This document shows positions 1-11,800 of a stretch of 64,000 nucleotides of DNA, piece by piece. The notes under the pieces are model-generated. The model was not told where the DNA came from. It worked only from the letters and a program-made list of their open reading frames with translations, and did not search any database. The DNA is from Rhodeus uyekii. Taxonomy: Eukaryota; Chordata; Actinopteri; Cypriniformes; Acheilognathidae. A program made the position numbers and the translations under genes. Numbering within the stretch: the stretch's first letter is position 1; the number at the start of each line of letters is the position of its first letter. Where the stretch lies: assembly GCA_037043235.1 (NCBI GenBank), contig JAWRVZ010000039.1, positions 4,323,501 through 4,387,500 of the forward strand. The letters run 5' to 3'.

Positions 1-1482
1 TACTTGATACTAACATTTAAAAGTTTGGGTTCAGTAATATTTATTTATTTATTTATTAAAAATAGTTCTGTCCAAAAATAAATTGTTAAAAATACAAAAA
101 CAAATCTGTTTCTAAAAATTCTATTTTATTATGTCTGTTGCTAACAAATATTTCTTGAACAGCAAATCAGCATATTATAATAATTTGGAATGATGCTGAA
201 AATTCCTTGCTGTCACAAGAAAAAAATGCATTTTAAAATATATTAAAATAGAAATATTTGTATTATTTTAAACCATAATATTATTTCACAGTATTTTTTT
301 TTTTACTACTTTTAATTTTTAAATATTAAGTGTAGCCATGGTGAGAATAAGAGACATTTCCTTCAAAAAAAAATCACACAGAAATCACAGCTTCTGAACG
401 TTGTTGTGTATAATCTGCACTTTGTCGTTTTCCGGTGAAAATATCTAAACATCCTTACATTTTATAAAATTGTGAAATTATATTTAAAGCAAACATTTTT
501 TGCCAAAAAGTCCCGTGGTCCAGATTAGCCTCCTATATAGAGACTCCTGCTATATGCAAATTGCGCAGTCATTGAGGAAATGTTTGTTATAGATGCTACT
601 CCTCTTCATAAGATCCACAAGGTTAAGTGGAACAGCAAACTAAAGGAAAATGCAAGCGTAGCATGTTAAGATCTATGTTTGTCTTTAAAATGAGCACTGG
701 GATGTTATAAAATGGTCCAAGCCAGCTGAGATCATGTGACGTAGCTTTTGATGAAGTAACAGCGATGTAGAAATGGCTTCCCCTACCTTATGGTCTGCAT
801 TATTTATGTTCCCCCTCACATCTTCGCTCCAAAGACTCAGCACATAAAAGACTCTTATTTATGTCTGCCGTTCACCAAGACTCCTTAACCAGGTTTGCTT
901 CTTTGATGTTTCACCATACACATACTTAAAAATGAAGAATGGTTCAAATGGCCATTTTCTCTGAAAGTACAGAACTTTTTTCTTTCTTTCTTTTTTTTGT
1001 TGAAGTGGTTACTTGAAAATAGCAAACCTATTTATTCATTTAAAGGACAGTTAACCCATAATTAACACTGTCATCATTTATTCATCTTGATGCATGGTCC
1101 AAAAGTCCATGTGACTTTAAAAAACAAAATACTTTATATGACAAAATATAGGGTTGCTATTCTCTGTAAAATGAAAGCAAGATGTGACCAAAAGCTCCAA
1201 AAAGTTATGTATAAATGTAACAAAGTAGTTTATACGTTTCTTGCACTATATTTCAATTCTTCTGAAGCCATAAAATCACTTTTATGGTGCTTTTTTTGTT
1301 CTTTTTGGAGTTTGACAGCTCGTTGAGCTGGAAAAAAGAAAGTTTAGAATGACATGAGAGTGTGTAACCGATGACAGAATTTTCATTTGAGGGAGAACTA
1401 TTATTTTAATGGCTGAAGGAAGTGAAAAGCATGACTTTTTTTTTCTTTTTTCAATGATTTTTTCCTTCTTGTCTCTGTTCAG
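1..1482. other. ncam1 intron upstream of exon 8 (3' part)
   Basis: AT-rich intron sequence. The first 330 bases or so resemble the common fish interspersed repeat that carries 'AAAGTTTGGGGTCA'-like edges, and 1040-1408 is a MITE copy. In mammals the 30-bp VASE mini-exon lies in this intron; I looked for a 30-bp exon resembling it and saw none in this part. No gene seen. Confidence 0.6.
1040..1408. repeat. palindromic MITE copy (Angel-like)
   Basis: Starts with TTAAAGGACAGTTAACCCA and ends with an inverted, diverged copy (GGGAGAACTATTATTTT). The inner edges carry the 'CTGTCATCATTTATTCATC' and 'GATGACAGAATTTTCATT' arms that recur around the window. The family name is from memory and tentative. 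Confidence 0.5.
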
Positions 1483-1633
1483 AATCTTGATGGTGAGGTG
1501 TTGGTCCGCAGTGACGCCCGTGTGTCTTCTCTCACCCTGAAGTACGCTCAGTACACTGATGCCGGCGAGTATCTCTGCACTGCCCGCAACGCCATCGGAG
1601 AGACCTCACAGCCTGTGTATCTGGAAGTGCGCT
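1483..1633 (+). CDS. ncam1: ncam1 exon 8: C-terminal half of Ig4
   Basis: The exon opens after TTCAG at 1482 and ends before GTGAGT at 1634; 151 bp, entry phase 0, exit phase 1. It encodes NLDGEVLVRSDARVSS, then LTLKYAQYTDAGEYLCTA (the C-terminal Ig cysteine in the D-x-G-x-Y-x-C motif) and ends YLEVR. Mammalian NCAM1 exon 8 begins TLDGHMVVRS at the same point, directly after the site where the VASE exon is optionally inserted. The open frame continues past 1633 only as intron read-through. Confidence 0.95.
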
Positions 1634-2777
1634 GTGAGTGTATAGTATGTAGCCTCATTAGCTTCCATCAGTCACGCGTACTGTTGGATACCACACTGAT
1701 ATGCCTCAAAGGCATATGTTTAATTCACAGCAGCACTGCTGCTCTGCTGCAGTCCAGAAAGCATATAGCAACTCAGTAGAGAATGGTAGTTAATGTATCA
1801 AAACTACAGCCACCCCCAAACATTCACCCCCACCCCCACCACAGGACACGAATGATATGAAAGCAGCCTCCCAATAGATTTGAGTCATTCTGTGTCCTAA
1901 CCAAGTGCAGTGTGACAAGGTTTTGTGTCAACATGGAGTGTGACAGTTCTACATGACATTTACAGATTTGAGGGTTTTTCATAATTGTCATTAAAATGAA
2001 AGATCAAATAATTGTTATTACGGAATTTTTAAAACGTCAATTAAATTAAAATTAAATATTAGGGATGCACATGCCTATTCAAGTTCATGCATGTTATGGC
2101 TTGTAAAATAACTGATGGTGGATTATAATTTTAGTAATAATTATTATTTTTAATTGTTATTGAAATGTAAGGTGATGGCAGTAAAACTGAAGAAATAAGC
2201 ATATAAAATTAAATATCCAATATTATCCAATATACAGTGAGTACGGAAAGTATTCAGACCCCCTTACATTTTTCACTCTTTGTTATTGCAGCCATTTACT
2301 AAAATCATTTAAGTTCATTTTCTTTTCCTCAACACACAGCACCCCATATTGACAGAAAAACACAGAATTGTTGAGATTTTTGCAGATTTATTAAAAAATA
2401 AAAACTGAAATGTCACAGGGTCCTAAGTATTCAGACCCTTTGCTGTGACACTCACATATTTAACTCAGGTGCTCTCCATTTCTTCTGATCATCCTTGAGA
2501 TGGTTCTACACCTTCATTTGAGTCCAGCTGTGTTTGATTATACTGATTGGACTTGATCAGGAAAGCGACACACCTGTCTATATAAGACCTTACAGCTCAC
2601 AGTGCATGTCAGAGCAAATGAGAATCATGAGGTCAAAGGAACTGCCCGAAGAGCTCAGAGACAGAATTGTGGCAAGGCACAGATCTGGCCAAGGTTACAA
2701 AAAAATAATTCTGCTACACTTAAGGTTCCTAAGAGCACGGTGACTTTTTTTATATTGGCCTATAACCAATATGTTAT

Positions 2778-2813
<36 letters not shown>

Positions 2814-5800
2814 AAAAACTGAATGGAAAAGCGTCAATATTAGCATTTCTTAAGCAAATTTATAAGGGATGCACTAATATATATATATATATATTTATTT
2901 ATTTATTTATGTACTACCACAATATAAATATAAATATATATATATATTGCTGCTTTTCCATTAGATTTTCAAACCTAATGACGGACAAAATGTCCTTTTT
3001 TTTTACATCAAGGCTAATGAGGAAGATAATTTACATGGAAGGGAATTTATTTATTTATTTGTTTATTTTTATTGTTTTAGAGTAGATATTCCATTTGAAT
3101 AAAAACTAGGCTGTTAGTGCAAGATTTATATTGAACAAAAAAAATCCTAAACATTTTTGTTTGTCTCAAATGAAATCTAGAGTAGCATTTACTCTGACTA
3201 AAGTCTATTAACCAAGGCAAAGTTCAGACCAAAAATACACTAATTTACTTGTTTCATATATTGCTGCAACATAAAACAACGGAGCAATCTCCTTCCCTCA
3301 GTGTTATTAATTGCAATCAATAACAAGAAAAGCATTACCTCCCATTTTTGCTCTCATTATGGTTCCCCCACTGCGCCTGTTTGTATTTGTTTTCAAATTA
3401 GTGGCGGCGTATGCTGTGAAAATACAAGCTTCCCTCTTCGCATGTTTTGTGCATTTGTACCAGCCGTGTATTGCTGTGATGGGACTAATGACATCTGAAT
3501 CTCCAATGAATGTGAGAACAGTATCTCAGCGGGCCGGCAGTTATTCGCACACAGTCTGCGAGGGAACGCGGGCCGACCGCATACGTCACGGGATCATCGT
3601 GCCTGAAGTCTGCCCCCAGCATGCTATTCAGGGACGCTGCTTGGAGGAGGGGCCCTTTGAAGCCAGTGAAGCGTGATTGGCTTTTATGTACTGCCACAAA
3701 CAGATGTGTTCAACATCACAGAGCATTGTGTTTTCAGCACTCAGCTTTTAGCTTTAGGTTTAAGCCATGGACATTTTGATCTTTAACCACTTTATCCTCA
3801 GAATTAAGGCTCCATACATAATGAGAACGGAAGCTTTGTTCTCCCTTAGCGGATGTAGACGGGCTGTATGTATATAATGGGTCAGTGCTACCAACAGGTT
3901 TGTTTGTTTTTCAGTTGTATATGCTTTGCCTTTCATCACAGATGCCCCGAAAATCCTGGGACCAGTAGCAGTGTACACGTGGGAGGGCAATCCAGCCAAC
4001 ATCAGCTGTGAAGTGCTGGCTCACCCCAGCGATGTGTCTATTTCGTGGCTGCGAGACGGCCTCCAGCTGCCTAACGCTAACACCTCCAATATCAAGATCT
4101 ACAGCAGGCCTTCCGCCAGCTACCTGGAGGTACGGCCCACACAGACGCCTTCCTGAGAACATAATCATTCTATATACACATGAACCCAGATGGGGAATCT
4201 AATGATGCTGGACAAAGAACATCTGCTGGTTATAAATCACCACTAATAATTCAAAAGAAAGAAATATGATTACTAATATAATGTAATATGGTATAGAAAA
4301 GAAAAATGAACCCTGTTTTGGTACTATGAAGGTTTGTGTCATTAATTTGCTCCTTGTTGTAAATGATATTAATTCTAATAAAACTCTTTCTAGAGCAGTT
4401 GGACAACAGATTCTCAGATTCCTGTTCACAAATGATGTTGCATATTCAGTGCAGGTCAAAATCTTGTTTGGACCAGGGTTATTATTGTTAACTAAAACTG
4501 TTAGAAACCAATTAGCATATTAAATGATTAGAAATGTTGCCTTTGAAGTACTACAGTTACGCATTAGAAAACAAAAATCAAACTGACCTAAAACTAAAAT
4601 GACTGAACCAAAACCAAATAAAAAAATCAAATAAATAATGTCAAAAACACATACAAATACTAAAACCTAAATCAAAATTAAAATGACAAAAACGTATAAC
4701 AAAATTCAATAAAAAGTGTGATCAAAAATTTTAAAGCCAGTTAAAAATTAATAAAATCTACAATAGTATATACTGTAAATAATACTAAAATAACACTTGT
4801 TCAGACTTCTTCAGTGAAAGTAATGTATTCATTCATTAATTCCAGCCAATAATGTTTATTTCCCTTCCAGCTCAAATTTAAATTCTGTTTACTCATGCTA
4901 TAGTTTTTGAAGGCAGGAAAGCAGCATATTTCATATGAATGCAATTTGAGGATGTGCATGCAAGATTTGTTGACTCAAGAGGTTTCTTCAAATGTAATGA
5001 TTCATTCATCATCTTCTTAATGCTTTTAAAAACAAGCTTAATCTTCTGTATCAGAATTACACCTCGTTGATTTATTTAGTTTTATGGATGTACTGTGACC
5101 TGGACCTGTTTTCGCGAGCTTAATCCAGGAAGGGCTAGGGTTGCTGTAGGTCACTGCTGCAGCCTACGTTTCTTATCAATATTTTAGCACAGTGAGCACA
5201 CTATGAGGAGTAAATAAGCATCTAATTGAACAACAGTGGTCAAATGCACTTTGAAAGGTAAATGATGAGATGGAGACTAGAGGTTAATTCATTCACTTGA
5301 TCCGTTCTCAGGTCAATCCAGAGTCTCAGAGCGACTTTGGCAACTACAACTGTACTGCCTCCAATGAGATCGGGACCGAATCCAGAGAGTTCATCATGAT
5401 CCAAGCTGGTCTGTTTCTCTGTATTGATCTCAAAATCTACACAAAATAGTCATTTATGGCCGTAGCAAATCACATTGACATCGAGTGTTTGGATGCTTTT
5501 TGCTTTCCAAGTACTGTATTTTTGAATTACCTACATTTCTAGCTTTTGTTCAATAAAGTGCAATTCAATAGCTCAAGTTTTACTTGTGTACATTTTTGCT
5601 CAGCACAAAGCGTCACAATCAGGCCACATTATCGGGCATAAGCTGTTAAGTGCAGTTTTCCCACTGCGTATTGTAAAGTGTCTCCCCTGTGGTGCAGATG
5701 TGCCCTCGGCGCCAGCCATCACTCAAGTGCAACCGTACTCCAGCACGGCTCAGGTGCTTTTCGAAGAGCCTGGGTCCACTGGAGGAGTTCCTGTGCTCAA

Positions 5801-8800
5801 GTACCGAGCCGAGTGGAGAGCCGTGGGTCGAGGGAAATGGGTGCAGCGAGTCTATGAGGTGAAAGACGGTAAGTTTGTCACATGAAGCCATCTGTGCTAA
5901 ACGGATGTATGGTTTATAGACTTTTAATTGTGTAAATTACATACTGACTTCCATAAAAACGGAACTTTTAAAATAAGAGGTCAGAGTAGTATTTTACCAA
6001 TCACATTACAGACCCATTTAGTGAAAAATCCTTGTAAGTAATGTTGATGTTTTGTGTATTTTTACTATGATGTTGAATGTCAGCGTCACCGTATGCCCAT
6101 AGCTTTAAATGTCAAATGTATTTCTGCCATGCAAGGTTTTATGTTGCCAATTTAACATGCATGCTGTTGTTTATGAATTAATGAATGGGTTTTCGATTAA
6201 ATCTGCTTCCCAGCTGAACTGAGTTCAGTCACAGTCACCGGCCTTAAACCCGAAACCGATTACGAAGTCAAGATGTCTGCCATCAATGGCAAGGGAGAAG
6301 GTGACAGCAGCTCATCAGTGGTCTTCAAAACGGAGCATGTTCGTGAGTATCACGCTTCCCTCTCTCTCTCAGGAGCACATGGTTCCATCAACAGCAGCGC
6401 AGCGTGGCGTGACGGCCCACACACCTTATCAACCAGCTAGTGTGAAGTCTTTGGCTGACGCAGATGCTAAAAAGTACAGTCTGTGCTCGTGGTGCTAAAG
6501 AGTAGGGTGTAATGAATTAAGTAGTTTGAATATTAACATTTAAGTCCCTTGAACAATTCTCTCTTTTTACTGAATTACAAATCCAATGAAACAGCATTAC
6601 AACATGACATTTTATTAAAAGGTAAGTGTGTGTATGAGCAATGCCTTCTTTTGTGCCTCCCTCCCATATAGAGGATAGTGTTATGTAGAGCTCTCGATAT
6701 GGTTGACTGGCTCACCTTTACTCGGTTCTCAACAACTGTCACTCCTTTAGAGTAATTGCTAGCCTCTCTGTGGTGTCTATCAAAGTTTTGAAGGACAACA
6801 TTTTCTTGCCGATACCTGGGTGGTTTAATATACTTGCCTCTTTTTGACAATCAATACACAGTTCCCACTTTTCTAGCCATTGTTTTGTACCTTATGCAGC
6901 TTATTATTCATCTAGAGAAACCTGGTGGTTATTTTCACGATTTATAGGTTGAGGTTTATGGATGTACTATTAATGTAAGCTAAGATCTTCCTCAGCACAT
7001 TTCTATTATTTAAAAAAAAAAGACATACGATGGACAGAAATAAAGATCATAGAGGACTAAAAAATGATATAGGATTTGTGATTCAGTGCATTGAGAACAT
7101 TGGTTGATGGTTGTGGTGCATTTGCAAATTACTGCATATAAATAATATATGCTTGGCAGTTTTACTGCTGTGTGTATGTGTATATATATATATATATACA
7201 TACATACATACTGGTCACACCTTACATTTTCTTATATCAATAATTGATTCATCTATAAGAAATCTGACTGGTAAGAATAGAACATCTTGTTCTCACACAG
7301 GACATAAAACTCTGCAGACATTACACAAAACATCAATAAAATCAATCATAACACCGCACACTACAGGAATATTTCTGTGATTTGTGTTGATATTCTCATC
7401 ACATTTACACACCACACACATCTACGCTCTTACTCCTCCTGGTGGTTGTTTGTGTGATCAGTGGAATTTTTTGTACTTTACCACATAATAAACTCACTGG
7501 GATTTATTTCCTCTCAGTACATGAAACAAAACCCATTTAGTGAGAAATATTCAGGATGTAGTCCAGAGAGTAATGACTCTAATTCAGGTAAAGTATGAGT
7601 GATGAGAAAGTATTTCTGTCTGATCTTGTTATCGGCTTTTACACTATTACATTTTCAGACTTCTCTTTTTTTCATCCTGTCATTTTGTGTGATTTTCCCC
7701 TATTTTGTTTCCCATTTGTATGTTTATTTTTCTTCTTTTCCTTTTTCCCATGGGCTTCTTTAGGTTATACTTACACAAGTAAGTGTTTCATGTACCATTG
7801 TGATCATATTCATTTTTATACATTTTTCACATTTTATTATTTGTTAATAGAATTTCTAGCGGTTGTAGAATATAAAGACCCCATGAAATCAAAACGAGTT
7901 GTTTGGCTTTAAGTCCATGTTTAGAATAAGGGTATTTTTGTTATTGTAAAAGTTGAACAAATTTGTTCAATCAAAGGCTCTTTTGAATGAGAATGTCTTC
8001 TAATATTTCCTGGTTTGCAAATATCAAACCAACATGGCTATGACGTAAACTAAAGGCATTAAAAAAAACTTTATATGTTCTTGTCATATGTTCTCATGGG
8101 GTCTTTAAGTCAATATGCTATTTCCTCAGTTACAGTTATCAAACTAAATAAAAGTGAACATTTTCTTTTTTTTCATATGCTCCCTAGATGGGATTTTTCA
8201 TTTTCATACCGAGGAGACAGGTTTGTCATGCAGCTGTATGATGGTTTTCATTGTTATTGTATTATTATATTAAAATAGAAACCAAAAAGATCCTTCTGTA
8301 TGTAATATAAAGAGTTATATTACATTATTCTGTGGTTTTGTGGCTGCAAATAAGCCTCCGGATGTCATTTTCTCATGGCAAAACACAGTAAATCCAATTA
8401 TTAGTACTTGTGGAGTATTTAAAGTTGATCAACTTTGAATATTTCTTTAGAGATTGAGATGCTGTTTGATTTGCTTACTGTATCACATGCTTTGTCCAAA
8501 AACTAATGCATGATCCCCTAGCATTATATGAATACTTCAGTATTTCCTCTGTTTTTCGTTGAGTAATATGATTTGTCAACTTTTTAGTTTTGTTTGCTAA
8601 AGCAAGCATCATTTTTACAGTGGCACATAAAGATTTGAAAAAAACTATATTGCTAAATATGAAACTTAAATGCCTTTTCATGTACAGTTTTTGCTGAGCT
8701 CATGAATTATGCATCAAATCATGTGGCAAGAAGAGTGTTCTTTAATTAAGAATAAGAGTTTTTTTGCTTCTTCTTCTTCATTTGGCAGATGATAAAACAG

Positions 8801-11800
8801 GCGGTTACATAGGTCCCCTTAAGACTTAACCTTAAAGAGTTAGTTCTCCCGAAAATGAAAATTCTGTCATCATGTACTCATTCTCATGTCTTTCCAAACC
8901 CGCAAGACTTTCATTCATCTTTGGAACACAAATGAAGATAGTTGAAATCAGTGAGCTTTCTATCCCTCCATAGACAGTTATGCAATTACCACTTTGATAC
9001 TTTAAAAAGTTCAAACAGTGTTTAATGAGACAGTAAAACTATTCCATATAAATTGAGCGGTTTAGACCAAATGTTCTGAAGAGACACGGTTACTTTATAC
9101 GATGATACATCAGTGCATAGATCAGTAATGTTTAATGGCAGTTTGAGCTTGTTTGCGTGACGTGTGAGAACCAATGAGGTTCGTTCTCATGTTACGCAGC
9201 AATTTTTCTGTCAATGGAGGGACAAATTTAACTCAGATTTTATTAAAAATGTCTTCATTTGTGCTCCGAAGTTGAATGAATTAAATGATGACAGAAGTTT
9301 CATTTTTGGCTGAACTAACCCTTTAAGACAGGGACCCAAGCTATATCTAGAGAACGAACGTCATATAGGCTAAGGGGGTGGGCCCTTTTTTAGTTGAGAA
9401 ACGGTCTAGAACAGGGGTCGGCAACCCGTGGCTCCGGAGCCGCATGCGGCTCTTTCACCCATGTGCTGCGGCTCTTTCATCCCCTGCACGTAACTTGTAG
9501 CAGCGGTCCCGCTATCCGCGCTCGGTCCGTTGTCGCTCCGCCCATATGGCGGTAAATCCGTGACTTTAATATACGAGCGCAAAATTTAATGTTTGAGCGA
9601 GTGGAAAACAGAGCTACACGCGTAAATACGGGTACCCGCGAGCTCATTTTAATCACTCGTGCGCGCGTGACATTTAATCTGCGTGACATTTAATTGCTGC
9701 TTTTATTTTTGTCAGTCGTGGGGCGGGGCTTGCTCTTGTAATAGTAACATCAAACGTCATTGGTTAGTTCCCTTTTTTTCCTGAGGTCAGTTGTGATTGG
9801 ACGCCTGTGATTGTCAATCTAGAGCTGAGACAAAGATAAGATTCAGTCACATTGCATATTATGATTTTTCTGTCGATTAAATTGTATTAATATTGTTTTA
9901 TTGTAATTTCACGTATCCCAGTCGAGTGATTTAAGACCAAACTATACTTTATACAGGTTTTCTAGGATTTATTAAAAGTAAATGCACAGGTACGACCTTC
10001 TGAAAAGAAGTTGTAGCCTATATCGCTTCATATATAAACCTTAGATTGCGGCTCCGGACATATTTGAATTTATTTTATTTTTTTTAAATATGGCTCTTTC
10101 AACATTTAAGGTTGCCGACCCCTGGTCTAGAACAGCCACTTTAGTAACACTTTACAATCACAAAGAACTTAGCAACACGCTGTGAACCAGAAGCAATAAA
10201 GCAGCCACATTGCAGAACACCCTTATGTTGCATGTTTTGTATAAGCAGGTACCATTCACATTTTCTTTGTAAAAATATGCTCGTTTTAGCTTTTCCCTTG
10301 TTTAAAATCAGACCATATGCTCAATCTCTCAGAGGAAATTCTGCTCAGTGTGTTTCTGCTTCCTTGCTCAATGTTGTGATCTTTGTGATTTTTAAAACCA
10401 TTTTGAGTTGCTTGGTTTTATGTTTATCTGCTGTTTGTTCTAACCCTTGACTTTTTTTCACATAGTTACATTTGTGTCTATTTTTGTATCTTTCATGCAA
10501 CCTCTTCCAATTTCCTTTCAACCAATCATGTGCGTGCATATGATGTGACTGTGTCATGTGGCTTGCATGGTGCTGGTGATATCATCCACACTGATGAGCA
10601 GAAGGTAAACACTCGGGCCCAGCTCCATCCTCTCATGTATAGGATTATCCCTCACTCACATCAGGATCGTTGCATTCATCCCTAACCAGCCATTATAACT
10701 CACTTCTGTCACATTTCTAGAATTAAATCCCCTCAGACAGGTCATGAAAATTCATCCATTCCCAATTTTTAACGGAGACTGTTACCCTTGAGCAACCACT
10801 GCGCTCTGACTGCACAAATTATCTTCCGTGGTGAATATGGAATAATAAAATTTAAAAAAAAGTTGATGCCGTGTCCTGCCAACCATGGAAATGACATCAA
10901 AAGCTCTGGAGCTGAAAAACATTTCCCCTGAGCGATTGCTGGGTATGACGATCTCGCTCTTTTATGTTCAGTCTAAACATTTTGACAAGCACCGAGTTTA
11001 CAGACGCTCTACACTGACGTCCTTTCATCTTGTGCTGCTTTGGATATGCTGCTACCAGTGTACAATTATTTCCAAATTAGGAAATCCCTAAAAATGCTAC
11101 AGTAGATGCTGCAAGTGGTTGATCTCAATGGTTTATTTATTCTTCAGTTTCAAGCACATTTCAGTAACTTTCACAGTACTGCTTTTCCTTTCAACATACT
11201 GTTGATACTTTTACAGGGCTCCTCCTCTCCAAACTATGTGCTTTGATATTCTGGTTGTTTTTACCTGCATGTAATTTTTATGATGACTTTGTACAGAAAA
11301 CTTTTGCGACTTTCTTTCCATTGCACATTTGCTTATTTTGCCTTGTTTATTTATACGTTTTATGGTGTTTGTTGGGCTGCATTTTGCTTGTCTTTTTATG
11401 AGTAAAAGAGACAATATATTTAACAGTTTTGCCACTTTGCATCTTAATCACAAAACGTATGCAATCCAGTTTAACCAGATGATACTGAAGTAGTATCATG
11501 CATATTTAAAGTAGTTCACCTAGAAATTAAAATTCTGACATGGTTTTGTTTTATTGTTCACCCTTGTAAGACTTATGTTCATCTTTTGAACTTAAAACCC
11601 CCTTGGTTCCCTGAACAGGGAATTAGACTCTGCATCAAAATGCTCTGTGTGAATGCGTCATAAAGGTGGTGTGACGTCACGAAGGTGGGTGACTATTAGA
11701 GGTGGGTGTCGTCACGAACCAGGAACTATAAAAGGCATGCCAAATCAAACAGTGCTAGCTTCAAAGTGTCTGAAGTAGATACTGACAGACACCCATGACA

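Larger units (their letters stand above)
1634..3941. other. ncam1 intron 8
   Basis: 2.3-kb intron. It contains a truncated Tc1 element (2235-2742), an AG dinucleotide run (2782-2809), short AT and ATTT runs (2875-2950) and a GC-richer stretch at 3530-3670 with no coding signal. A 121-residue open frame at 3311-3676 has no recognisable domain, lies inside the intron, and is treated as chance. Confidence 0.6.

Noticed and set aside
2771..3085. 104-codon frame beginning with RERERER
   Set aside because: It is the AG microsatellite and AT runs read as protein.
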